Source: Silene conica
Taxonomy: Eukaryota; Streptophyta; Magnoliopsida; Caryophyllales; Caryophyllaceae
Assembly (NCBI GenBank): GCA_029255685.2
Contig: CM055318.2
Location: 15,567,001 to 15,631,000 of the forward strand
Length of the DNA: 64,000 bases
Reading direction: 5' to 3'
Shown: positions 1 through 11,461 of the stretch, piece by piece
How positions within the stretch are numbered: position 1 is the stretch's first letter
How the letters are laid out: each line of letters starts with the position of its first letter
Position numbers and translations under genes: made by a program
The notes under the pieces: model-generated
What the model was told of the DNA's origin: nothing
The model's database searches: none
What the model saw: the letters and a program-made list of their open reading frames with translations, nothing else

Positions 1-59
1 AGACGAGGAATAAAATTTTAAAAAAGATCGATTAGAAGATGAGTTTGGGTGGGAAAATG

Positions 60-268
60 AGAATTGGTTATAGTAAAGGTCCAATTGTACCTTTACTTGC
101 TTAAATTTAGCTTCAAATACAAGATAACAATGAAATTATACGTTATTTATAACCATAAAATATATATTTTATTATATTTAAATGCCGTGTCCCGTGTCCT
201 AAATTCCATGAGGTGTCGTGTCACGTGTCCGTGTCGTGTCCGTGTCCGTATCTGTGCTTCTTAGGAAA
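60..268 (-). repeat. Dispersed repeat rich in CACGACACGG-type motifs, copy 1
   Basis: A stretch dominated by reiterated CCGTGTCC/GTGTCGTGTCC motifs, followed on its left by an AT-rich arm. The reverse complement resembles the start of the repeat at 23620-24070: both run from a GACACGGACACG block, through a TCATGRAATTTARGACACGG segment, into an ATTTAAATTTAATAAAATAT arm. It lies in the intron just upstream of the first SMT1 exon in this window. I see no terminal inverted repeats or target duplication, so the class is not assigned. Confidence 0.55.
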
Positions 269-380
269 CCTATAAATCTATGATGACCTTTCGAAGTCTT
301 AAATCATTCAAGTGCAACATTGTACTGTTCGAGCAGCTTCAAGTGTATCTTTAATATTTGAACTTATCTTTCACATACAG

Positions 381-2844
381 GAACTAAACCGGATTGCAGG
401 GGTGGATAAGACATGCAACTTTGTCAAGGTTTGTCAAACATAACTATAATCAGTCATCTTCACTTCCGAAGTCTAGCTTGTAAATAATAGCTGCCAAATA
501 TCATACAAATTCTACGTAACTCACAATCTTAGTACCATCGGTTATGCAGGCTGATTTCATGAAAATGCCATTTCCTGAGAATTCATTTGATGCTGTCTAT
601 GCAATCGAGGCGACATGCCATGCACCAGATGCAGTAAGTAGTACATAAGTTTTACTACAGTTGTCAATGTCTTACTCTGTCTTCCAGAAGTTATTTCGCT
701 CATGCTCATGACATTTTTTCTTGAATATGTTTTGCTTATTCTTTGATACAAAAGGTTGGGTGCTACAAAGAGATATTCAGAGTGTTGAAGCCTGGGCAAC
801 ATTTTGCTGCATATGAGTGGTGTATGACCGATGCCTTTGACCCCAACAATAAAGAACACCAGAAAATCAAGGTTTTTACATGTGCACATTATCTTGTACT
901 TTTGATGTTAATAAACAATGTTCTATTGTTGTTACTTGTAACATATTGATGAATGCAGGAAGAAATTGAACTTGGTGATGGACTTCCAGACATCAGATCA
1001 ACAAGACAGTGCCTCGATGCTCTAAAGAAAGCCGGTTTTGAGGTCGGAAAAGCTTCTCTATGTTTTCTGTATACTTGCCTACTAGAGTTGAACAATACAT
1101 CGAAAAATGAGTGTATTTCTTGTCAATATAGGTTATCTGGGAGAGAGATATTGCAGGGGAATCACCAGTTCCTTGGTACTTGCCTTTGGATACGAACCAC
1201 TTTTCTTTGAGCAGTTTCCGTCTAACTGCCGCTGGACGTTTTGTTACTAGAAACCTGGTAAGATCTAATTATGAAAGTTCTCCCAAGCTGCATGTGACCT
1301 GAGAATTTGGCTGTTAAACCACCCTGTCCACGTTGACTACTTAGCGACAATGTCTTAATTTTGTAGGTCAAGACTCTAGAGTTTGTTGGGCTTGCTCCAA
1401 AGGGGAGTCTTAGAGTACAATCTTTTCTAGAAAAAGCAGCGGAAGGACTCGTGGATGGTGGAAGGTATGTGATATAAAATGCTGTGATATCAAATGTCAA
1501 TAGTATAAACTCTGATGGGCTAACAAATGTTCTATCATGAAAATTTGCGACTAGGCATGTGTCCTTTGTTATTTTTAATTTCCTATACAAGCTATAAGTG
1601 AGTAAGTGCCAGGGCTGGGTTTTGGGTACCTGAACGGTTTCCAAACCGGTTTGGTTACCTGGTTTTAGAGACCCTGACTTACATAAACCGGAATCAAACC
1701 TGCTTTTTTTAATTCGGATCTTTTTTTTGCCAAACCAGATCTGAAAAACTGTTAACCGAACCAGTTTTCAGAATCAGAGGGTTCTTTTTCCATTTTTGTA
1801 CTGTCAAATGTCAACCAACAAATTGCTTGATATGAAAGCCATTAACTTGTTAAAAATCATTTTACAGTCATGTTAATCAATGTCTTTGTATTCATGATTA
1901 TACAGTAGCTAATACTCCAATGTCTTTGTACATGCCAAACAGTCTTGAAATCATTAAAATCTTTTGTATTTAAGTAGTAATTCTTCAATCTCAGCAAATC
2001 ATTAGATAGAAAAGAGAAATCAAAATAAATTATAACTGAAAAATGTATTAAATTCAATATAAAGAAAATAAAAATTAAGTAACACAAAGTGCGCGAGTGT
2101 TACCTAATTTTTTTTTAAGAATTTGTCCGGTTCAAAACCAGGCCCCAATTTTGGATTTTTGCAACCTGATTCTGGACCGCTTTTACACTGAAAATTTGGT
2201 TGGGGTGCCCAAACCAAAAATAAACCGAATTTTCGGGTTCCTAAATTTCGGTTTCAGTTCGGTTACGGTTTTAAAAGGCGGGTCGGATTGTTTTACTCAC
2301 CCCGTAGTCTCTTAAGTCACTAACTCTCAAAGTAGTGCTTTTGTTTGTTTAGCTGGGCAAGTGAACCCTAAATAAAGGCGGTGCTTTGATTTTTTGATGA
2401 GAAAAAGTTTGTAAACATGAGTTTTGGGAAACTTACAAATTTGCACTATGTTGTGGTTCGTATGGCAGATTTTTCCATTCTATAATCTTTAATTTAGCTT
2501 ATACAGTATAACATACTACAGGGTTCTGCATTTGAGTTGGAACTTGAGGGTATAATAAGTTTATAACTTATATGAGTAAGGTCTTAGTGTCACCTTGGCC
2601 ATTTTTGGTAACTTCAAATTTCACCTTTGATGTATGGGTGACATTTTCATGAATCTCTTTATTTACCCAAAAAAATGATGTATGAATTATGATCCCTTTT
2701 GTCTCTTATTCTGGATTTTGTTCAAGCTGATTTCTCTGGTAAACGGACATTTAATTTACACTTGTTCTTGCATAAATTTGTAGGAGAGAGATCTTCACGC
2801 CTATGTATTTCTTCCTCGTTCGGAAGCCTGTCCCAAGCAGTTAG
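381..2844 (+). CDS. SMT1: Sterol C24-methyltransferase 1 (cycloartenol-C24-methyltransferase), C-terminal seven exons
   Basis: SMT1 transfers a methyl group from S-adenosylmethionine to C24 of cycloartenol, the entry step of phytosterol synthesis at the ER. Exons are 381-428, 550-633, 755-871, 959-1042, 1132-1257, 1367-1464 and 2784-2844. All have GT-AG borders, their phases agree, and together they give 205 codons plus TAG. The translation holds the family signatures [33 protein letters not shown], the CHAPD motif, [18 protein letters not shown] and the C-terminal end [14 protein letters not shown]. The plant enzyme is about 340 residues, so the N-terminal third, including the SAM-binding glycine motif, lies left of the window. 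No break is seen, so this looks like a working host gene. The last intron (1465-2783) is enlarged by a repeat. The family assignment is certain; orthology to SMT1 rather than SMT2 rests on the closer match to cycloartenol-type sequences. Confidence 0.95.
1612..2320. mobile_element. Old hAT-like non-autonomous element in the last SMT1 intron
   Basis: The segment starts with CAGGGCTGGGTTTTGGG and ends with TTTTACTCACCCCGTAG. These are imperfect inverted ends of the hAT MITE style, with reiterated AACCGGTTTGGTT/CGGTTCGGTTACGG subterminal motifs of both orientations. No clean 8-bp target duplication is visible, so it is old or the borders are slightly off. It contains no protein-coding stretch. 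It accounts for about half of a 1.3-kb intron. Confidence 0.45.
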
Positions 2845-4679
2845 TGATGCTGAACGATTCTGATTACAAGTTAGAACCATGCAAGGATCTGCAGCTGGTG
2901 AAGCAGCCTTAACACAGTCTACTGTGAAAGGCGCATCAGCTGTTAGTCGGAAGTCATGCTAAACTGGGGTTATTTTCTCATTCGTTAATTTGCTTATCGA
3001 CTATCTTGTTTAACTTATGTTTTTAATCATTTCGTGTGTAATCTACCGCTTTACTCCATCTTTAGTCGAATACAAGAATTGCTGTTGATAATGGCTTTTT
3101 GAAATTTGAAGCCAAGTTGGTAGGTAAATTTTCGAGGCTAATTGATATGCTACGCGCCTAGCCCAAGTTCCATGATTATTTGGCCCAAAAAGAAGGGATA
3201 ACTGGATTAGGTAACCCTCCCACGTGCGGGTCAAGTTCTAACCATGTAGTCCCTTTCTCCCCGTCTTCATTATCTATTATGCGTCACTTGAGATATCAGG
3301 GTGTAGTAGCTTAAAATGAGAAGAAAGAGGAAAAACTGGATATTGGTGATTTATTGTGATATTGAGGACTGTGGAATTGAATGAGGAAGTAAGGGAAGAA
3401 CTATTAGGTAATGTATTGCTTGGGGATCGTTTGAGATGAAGGTAATTAGTTTACCGAGTACAAGTCGGTCGTGCCTCGTGCTGACCCAGTGTTCTAGAAG
3501 AAGAAAATGGCCGGGTTCAGGCATATGAAGATGGGCCTTGTGCCATCTGTGCTAGTGAAATGAAAATGGCAGCCCATGGCGTGACATGCGTGTTTGGGCC
3601 CTCCATACAAATCCTTCACTCTAACTTTATTTCTTTGTATTTTGAGCATACTTAGGTATGTCAAAGCGTGTCACACCAAGTGGGCATTGTCGCTCCTGGT
3701 CTAAACATAATCTTTTTTCTCTAACTTCAGCTAGGCACGGCCTATGGCATGTCTTATTCCCCTTGTCAATCTCATGTCGTGTTAAAATGGATCATGTGTC
3801 ATATCAAGAAGTGTCAGCGTAACAGCTCGCGTGATCACCTCTATCTTTAATCATTTCTAATCATCGGCGTGCCTTTGAAATTTGTGGATATTTACTCCCT
3901 TCATAAAAAATTACGTACTCTTTCTAATTTATTTAAACCATATTATTTCCTTTATAATTATTTTCAACAAGCAACAATTTTTTGTTTAAGATGTCATTTT
4001 TGGAAAAATAAAAGGTTCAAATGTCTTTGCAAATACTTTAATCTTCACCTCAACTTGTACTTATAGAAATAATTAAAAAAAAATTATGACAGTCTTTTTA
4101 AAGATTTTTCTCAAACTCTCCCTATTTGCTCTCCTACTCGCAAGTAGCAAGTTGGAGCTTGTAAAAGATATTTTTAAAAAATGGTATTACTTTTTTTTGT
4201 TTTTGTTTTTTTTTTCTTTTGACAGCAGGAAAACAAGGTTTATACAATTGGATTTTTAACTCATTTGGTCAAATGCACTTCTAATTTTTAAACGATAAAC
4301 AAAGATATAAAAGTAACTACAACGGATAGTAAAACCTGTGCTGATGACTAAAAGCTGAAATATTCCCGGAGCCACCATCTTTAACCTCAACTTTCTTGAG
4401 GGGACGAACAAAACTTGACAAAGGACTAGTACGATCTAAAAAATATATGGGGTCAAGTTCTCCAAAGAAGAGGTTGATCTTCTCCATATATGGAATCAGT
4501 AAGTCTTCTATCCGCCGCAAATTTTTATTAGGTCAAGTTCTCCAACTTGGTTAGATAAGACAATACATAGAGAATTTTAAAGATTTGTCTTTTCCTACTC
4601 AAATGGATAATATTCAACCCGTCACAAATTTGCGACGGATATACACGTTATAGATAAGAATTTGTGATATTGAATAATA
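2845..4679. other. SMT1 3' untranslated region and intergenic DNA, no gene seen
   Basis: The first 200 bases after the SMT1 stop probably hold the 3' UTR and polyadenylation region. The rest has no open frame with recognisable content. Around 4612-4665 there is a fragment with CCGTCACAAATTTGCGACGG, a motif shared with the inverted-repeat elements at 20793-21337, 31492 and 45111. Confidence 0.6.
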
Positions 4680-5264
4680 TTTCCTCCATTCCAACCAATT
4701 TTATACATTTCATTTTATGGGCATTATTCATAAGTCGAGTGAATCTTCGATACAACTTCTAATATACTCCCTCCTATTCATTTAAAATGTCCCATTGTCC
4801 ATTTCGGTCTATTCAGGATAATGTCCCATTGTTCTTTTTTGGTAAGTTTTTTTCCATTTTTTTACCATTCTACCCTTACTATTTATCACTTATTACTCAC
4901 CCACCCACCCATTACCCAATTTATTAATCCTAACTACCCAGCCCAATTAACCTAATTTTTACCCACTAACCCATATAATTATACTAACCCAACCCATTTA
5001 CTTACACTAACCCTAACCCCTCCTGCCACAAAAACTAAACACTCCCTCACCCTTCCCGCAGCCTCCCCCTTCCTCTCTCCTCTTCACTCTTCTTCTTCTT
5101 CTTCGATTAATCAGACTCTCTGACTTATCCTCTTCTTCTCCTCTAATAATCTTTCATCTTGTCCTCTGATAACCTTTCTTCTCCTCTTATAATCTCTCTT
5201 CACCATTTTTCACTTCAAATAAATCTCTTTTCTCTTCTGAAATCGTGATATTTGTTGATAGAAA

Positions 5265-5753
5265 ATGGAAAATCGAAATTTATTTCCTGAGCCTCTTGAT
5301 GTCCGTGCTATGGAGAAGGCTTATGAAGATATGTATGATTGTGGTGAAGATGAGATTGATGATGAGAAAGAGGCGAAGCCTGAGGGATCTGATGTTGGGT
5401 CATCTGAAATACTTGCATGTGTCGAAAGTAGAAATAAGGAAGAGGATATGAAGAGGAAGGGGGAACTGTGGTTAGCCAATCGTAAGATTCCACAAAGTAG
5501 ATTGAGTTTTATGCAAGAGTTGGTAAATTACTGGCCTGAATATGGGGTGTTAATGAAATACGAGGTTGATTTGAGTAAAAGGGAGATGAAATCTGAGGCT
5601 GCATGTGTCTCTCAGACTGTTTGTTCATCGGAAACCCTAGATCCGGCAAGTATACGAAATAATCCTATTATTCGGTCTTGGTTTCTGAAGCAGTTGGCTA
5701 AGTATTGGCCCGGTATTGACGGTAACGAGTCTGATGAATCATTCTTGCCTTAA
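5265..5753 (+). CDS. Unrecognised 162-residue acidic protein inside the mariner, with two YWP repeats
   Basis: An uninterrupted ATG-to-TAA frame between the left mariner end and the transposase, on the opposite strand to the transposase and convergent with it. About 270 bases of CT-rich sequence precede it, resembling a plant 5' UTR. Residues 18-40 are very acidic (DCGEDEIDDEKEA). Two similar segments, LSFMQELVNYWPEYG near residue 86 and WFLKQLAKYWPGIDG near residue 138, look like an internal duplication of an FxxQLxxYWP unit. I do not recognise the family and see no signal peptide or membrane segment. Plant mariners normally encode only a transposase, so this may be a captured host exon or an extra element gene. 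That the frame is really translated is an inference from its length, composition and internal repeat. Confidence 0.45.
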   Translation: MENRNLFPEPLDVRAMEKAYEDMYDCGEDEIDDEKEAKPEGSDVGSSEILACVESRNKEEDMKRKGELWLANRKIPQSRLSFMQELVNYWPEYGVLMKYEVDLSKREMKSEAACVSQTVCSSETLDPASIRNNPIIRSWFLKQLAKYWPGIDGNESDESFLP

Positions 5754-7465
5754 TGTTGCCTGATCTACGAAGGTTGTTTCTAAATCTCTGCTTTTAATTT
5801 TTGTTTGTTAAATTTACGGACTAATGATGATAACGGTTTTAAATGATTATATCCATTGTTTTCTGAATAACCCAATGATCTTTGTGAGGGGATTGATACC
5901 CTAAAACGTTCTTGGCCGTAGACAATGCCACCACCGTTTGTAGTGATGAGGCTGTCTACGCTAAAAAATGTTGACGAGTTGTTTACATTTGGTAGTTAGA
6001 CTCGAACATATTAGCCTGAACAGATTATCATTGTTTGCCGCCACTGATTTTTACAAAAGAGATGCAAAGTTCACGTGCTTAAATTGTCTACTGATTACAG
6101 TGATTAAATTATGTGCTAATTACCATGATTTGCCTTCAAAAACTTGTCTGCAAAACCTTCCTGTCTGTTGATGCTTATGTTGCTTGTCTGCAAAACCTTC
6201 AAAAACTTGTCTGCAAAACATACATTATCTGTTCGTACTGGTATCTGCAAAATGTTAACTCCTTAGTACGGGTACGTGATTCATTCATCAGCACAGCAAT
6301 CCTCTAACCAACGATATATCTGACCCACTGGTGGCAAGTCTGTCTCCATTGTTGAGTTGTCTGACCCAGTGATCATTTCAGTAATGGTGCCAACAGGTTG
6401 AACCTCACTTGTTGGTTCATTACTAGTACCACTGGTGCTTGCTTTATTTTCTGCATTCTGCGCATTCTCTGTTAAATCTGATAGTGCATTAACCAAGTCA
6501 CTTATAACTGATGCATCCCCAACATTCTGTATGTACCTTACGCATTCCTTCACTAAGTCAATGTCGACATTAAGGTATTCAGGAAGTAATCCTTGAGCTG
6601 CTAGACTATGTTTGTGCATGTGTGGTATAGAATAGTCAATATATACCTCCATTTCTTTTCATTATTTCTACCATGCATGCTTGTAATGTTAACCATACAT
6701 ACTTCAATTTCAATGCATCTTCTTCTTCATATGCATCCAATGTGTTCTGTATCAATTCATCCAATTTGATTGCTTTTTTTTTTGTTGAAGGGATTGAATT
6801 GACCTAAAAAATCTCAAATCCAAAACGTTCAAGTCTGGTGAATTGGGTGTTTGATAGGTCATTTCTATCCTCCAACCATCTGCCGTAGCCATTTCTTTGA
6901 AATCTGGATCTTCATTTGTAAAATGAGAACGTGCATTATCTTGTTGAATAACCACGTGCTTACTCCTACTGTTAGGGCACTTAGCCTTTATTGCAGGCAA
7001 CACACAGTTTAAGACCATGTCTTTAGTCACTTTCTTGTTTATTGATTCTATACATTTTGTTTCCATTGTGCCTGCCACTCTATTTTAGGAATTTCTCTTA
7101 GCTGGTACTTGTTGTACAAATGGCCAAATACCAATTTTACCATCAAAGACCATTTCACCATCTGACCCATACTCGGGTTTAGCCACGACACACATGAACA
7201 TTACTTTCTCTATGAAGTTCTTAGACTGAACGCATCTATGAGGATTAGTTTCACGTTTACCCATATAAAACCGTGTTGAAGGTTTTGTTTTAGCAAACCA
7301 TTTTTCATCCATGTGAACTATGTGCCTATTATCTTTGAATACCACTGTTTTTGTTAACTGATGATACTCTATATGTTTGAGACAAAACATTAATCTAGCA
7401 AGCGTGTTATTATCATTTAAACCCGGATTTAAAGCATTTGTGTGTGCCCTTCTTTTGTTAGACGT

Positions 7466-9175
7466 TGATGCGCGTGATTTAGTCGTGGGTTCTCACGCAT
7501 CAAACACATTTATAAAAACCCAAATTAGTAGTATAATAGGGTTATCGTTCGTGAAGACGGTGGGGATAGTTGTATAGTTACGTTCTAATTTAAGCAAGAG
7601 TCGGGGTAATAGGTTTGTGATTGAAAAGACTAATTAACTACTAAAGAACTACTAAAGCAAATGAATCGAGATGAAATAGATGATTAAAGAAACTAGGGTG
7701 TCGGGGGTTACTAGGGTAGTCGATATCAAACATGTATAGGGGTTGGTGGTCTCATCTATGCTAGGTCTAGGTCCGTCTCATCTTTCGATTTGACTAACCT
7801 AAGCTCGAGTCCTATTCTAGCTTTCGCTACAAACAAGGTTAACCTAACATATACACATGCGTATGAAGGTCCTAGACTATCGTCTAAGGCAAACAACAAT
7901 AAGAAGTACGCCCAACCGTCGTTGAGGCATTTCATCGAACATCTAGCATGCATACATTGAAAACCTAACAAAGACCAAACCTAAACCCTAACCCTAAACA
8001 ACAAACATCAATATCAACTACCCAAGTTCACCCCTAACCCTAGTAAATGGACTACTCACTCATGGCAATGGAAAACATGTGAATAAGACATAAACAAATA
8101 CTAACCATCATGAACAAGTAAAGGGTAAACAATTGATTCAAAAGAAACTTAAATAAATGCAATAACTAAGTCGAGATTAGAGAGATTATACCAATAGCAA
8201 AGGAAAAGGAAGCAACTTGGATAACAAGATGAAGAATTCTCTCAAACCCTTCAAATTACAACCCAAAAATATCCTCTACAAATGCTCAAGAACAAGACTA
8301 AGTAGATTACTAAAGAAAGATTAACAAGAATTGAAAGATTAAACTAAGATCTAAAGAGGATTAAAATGTTTAAGAGAGTTTTTGTGTCTAAGTATGAACC
8401 AATGAAACAGTAAAACCCTAGAAAATAAGCTTAGAAATGCGTGATAAGTTGCGTAAAATAAAATGATACAAGTGCGGGTTTATATAGTGCGTGAAAATAC
8501 GAAAAGTGACTCCCAGCCGGTCGACCGGCTGAGAGTCCAAATAGGGACTTCTGATTTTTTTCTTCTTTTTTTCTTCAATAACCCTTGATCCTCAGCCGGC
8601 CGGCCGGCTGCCGGTCGGGCACCGGCTGGGAGGCCTTTTGATGCAATCTGATTTTTTTTCTTTTCTTTTGGTAGCTACAGGTCCCCTCAGCCGGTGGACC
8701 GGTTGCCGGTTGTCCACCGGCTGGGAGCCTTTTCTCAATAATCTGCCCAAGATCAATTTTTTTTCAACTCTTCGAAAAAAGCTAAGTATGGGAATTGATC
8801 CCCAGCCGGCCTACCGGCTGCCGGCTGGGAACCGGCTCAGAGTTTGAATTTTTGGATCTGTAACATTCTTCATTTGTTTCCTCAAAACCGAGTCACGGTT
8901 CCCCAGCCGGCCTACCGGCCGCCGGCTGGGAACCGGCTGGGAAGGCCTGGGCTCTTGCCTTGCTAATTTCTTCATAATTCTTCATAAATCGCTCTAAATC
9001 CGCCTCGATTTCTCTCGTTTCTTCGCCCCCGCCGTAATACCTACAAAGAGTGGATATAATAGGAATATACGAGGCAACGGACGTAAAAACAACCAAAGAC
9101 ACGCAAATCGAGGCCGAATCGTGACCGAAAATAAAGAATATGTAAAGAAAATGATGACCAAAATAGAGCTCATCA
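7466..9175 (-). repeat. 3' LTR of the Athila-like element
   Basis: 1,710 bp on the left side, beginning TGATGCG and ending CTCATCA on the plus strand. It matches 17652-19361 almost base for base. It holds five GC-rich dyad modules of the CAGCCGG...CCGGCTGGG type at about 8513, 8594, 8689, 8803 and 8903. Confidence 0.95.
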
Positions 9176-9190
9176 GAATTCCCCACACTT
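9176..9190 (-). promoter_or_regulatory. Polypurine tract region next to the 3' LTR
   Basis: On the minus strand the sequence directly before the 3' LTR reads AAGTGTGGGGAATTC, the position and G-rich style of an Athila polypurine tract, which primes plus-strand DNA synthesis. Two similar GTGTGGGGAGG motifs occur further inside, near 10876 and 11026. Confidence 0.7.
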
Positions 9191-11461
9191 AAACCTTACT
9201 CGTCCTCGAGTAAGAGATCAAGTAACTACATAACCCTTATTAAAAACAAAGAAACTAACTAACTAAGCTATCTATAAGCCGAATCGGGTTTAGCTACACC
9301 CGTAGCCCTTTCAACTCACAATTTGACATTCATGAGGAAGAATGCCCTATTGCAAGGCAAATAAGGTCTTGCTACAAAACTTTTGATGCCAACAAGTAAA
9401 AACAAAACACGTATAGACAAGCAACATGCATCGGAAAAGAAAGAAAACCCGCGTGCCTCATTCAAGCGGCAGAAAACAACTAAAAGGGAGCAAATTCAAA
9501 ATCGTAAACTCCCTCACAAATATTAATTCTACAAGTCACTAAGGCAAGAAGGATGACAACAAAACACCGCCAAATCATGCTCAACTAGGCTACTTTCATA
9601 ACCGTTATCCAAATACTTTTGTCAAGGGCGATCGGATGGAATGGAATGATGATCCCCGCAATGCTAAAGGCAAAAGATACAACAAGTCTAGATTCTTCAC
9701 AAAGTAAAGGTCATGGGTCGTCCCAAGATCGACAAAACGGCATGGCAAAATTGATTTTTTGGAGTGAAATGCTCAAATCAATGCAAAATGGTGGATTACA
9801 ATCAAAACTTGACCTCATTCAATTTTTCATTTCTTTTTCATGTCATGAGTTAGGATGGGGTTTGTCCCACGCGTGCTAATGTCCTTTGCTTTCGCCAATC
9901 GCTTATTAGGCAACCGGTTAACCTCTAGACAATAGCTTATCGGGGTGACAATCACTCTGTCTTTGGGCGGTCGAATTCACAACCAAGTGGGAAGCCAACT
10001 CAATGGCTACCCTCCAAAGCACATCGAAGTGGTACGCCTCCACCAAAACAACATGTTCTTATTCTTTTTCAACAACCATTTTTTTTTTTCACTTGAGGTT
10101 TCTTTTTCCTTCAAAACATTTCCACTTCTTAGAATCATTGAAAAGAGCATTCCAAATTTATTCATGAAAGTTATTTTTGGGTTGCCAAACCGCCAAGTCG
10201 AACAAGGTCACCAAGAGAAGATAATCAAAACCACTTCACATCACGGGGGTGGACAAGGTGACTCACATGCAAACCCTTGACTCGGTATTGGACCATGGTC
10301 AGAAAGATACTAGAAAAGCATGACCTAGGGTGTTTTAAAAATCATTCTAAAAGACAAAGTCACAAGTAGAAGAATTATTTGCAATGGCCTAAACGATTTT
10401 GTCAAAGTTCTCAATTAGGCATTTTCAAAACATTATCCTAAACACAACTACATGCCATGAATGCAACTAATATAGACATGTTATAAAGCAAAGAAGACTA
10501 TCAAACTACATGGCAAACAAAACTAACACATCTCCTAACCGCACAAAAGCACACAAGCCACACACAAACTCCACAATACACTCCACATCCTCCAAATACA
10601 TGCCCATCCTCCTCAATTGTAACAAAAGAACGAAAATGAGAGTGAGATAGAGGTTGGAACGATCATACCGTGGCGTCTTCAAAATCCAAACGGTGCTCAA
10701 GCGAGTGTTGCCTATGCGAAAGGAGAGAAAACAAACACAAGTATATACAATTCTACACTAATAAGATAAAAACATGTTTTTGAATTTTTCAAATTTTCGA
10801 TTTTTTTTGGTATTTTTGAAGTTTTTCATACTTACAAAAGCAAACAAATATTCACAAAGTGGATATTTTCCCTCCCCACACTTAAGATTTACATTGTCCT
10901 CAATGGAACAAAGTGCAAGGGGGAAATGAAGAAAAAGAACGAAAACAACATGTTTTTGGCTTTTTTGAATTTTTTGATAAAATAAAAACTCGTTTTTGTA
11001 TTTTTTGAAAGAAACGGTTCTTCCTCCCCACACTTATTTATATGCATAATGTGAGGAGGAAAACCGGAAAATAAAGAACATGTTTTTGAAAGTTTTTGAT
11101 TTTTCAAATTTTTTTGGATTTTTGATTTTTATGAAAGCAATAAAAACAAAAAGAAACAAAAGAAGATGAAAAACTAAAAACTAAACTAAATGCTCTAATC
11201 TACATGTATGCAAACTACATGTGACAATATGATACAAAAATATAAATTTAATGCATTTACATGAATGTAACTATATGCATCTAAACTAATGATGTGAAAA
11301 CATAAAAAGAAAACTAAAACAAACTAACTAAACTAAACTAACTACTCTAAATCCATGCTAGAAAGGAAATGCAAACTAAATCGAAATTTGGATTAAGGGA
11401 GTTACTTGCTTTGGATTTTTCCATCGGGAGCATAATCATCACCAACCACCTCCAAAGGTGG
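9191..11461 (-). other. Untranslated 3' internal region of the Athila-like element
   Basis: About 2.3 kb between the ATHILA-type ORF and the 3' LTR with no convincing coding stretch. It is AT-rich with many short T-runs and A-runs. The only structured signals are two extra polypurine-like motifs (CCCCACACTTA on the plus strand at about 10876 and 11026). Athila relatives commonly have long non-coding DNA here. Confidence 0.65.
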
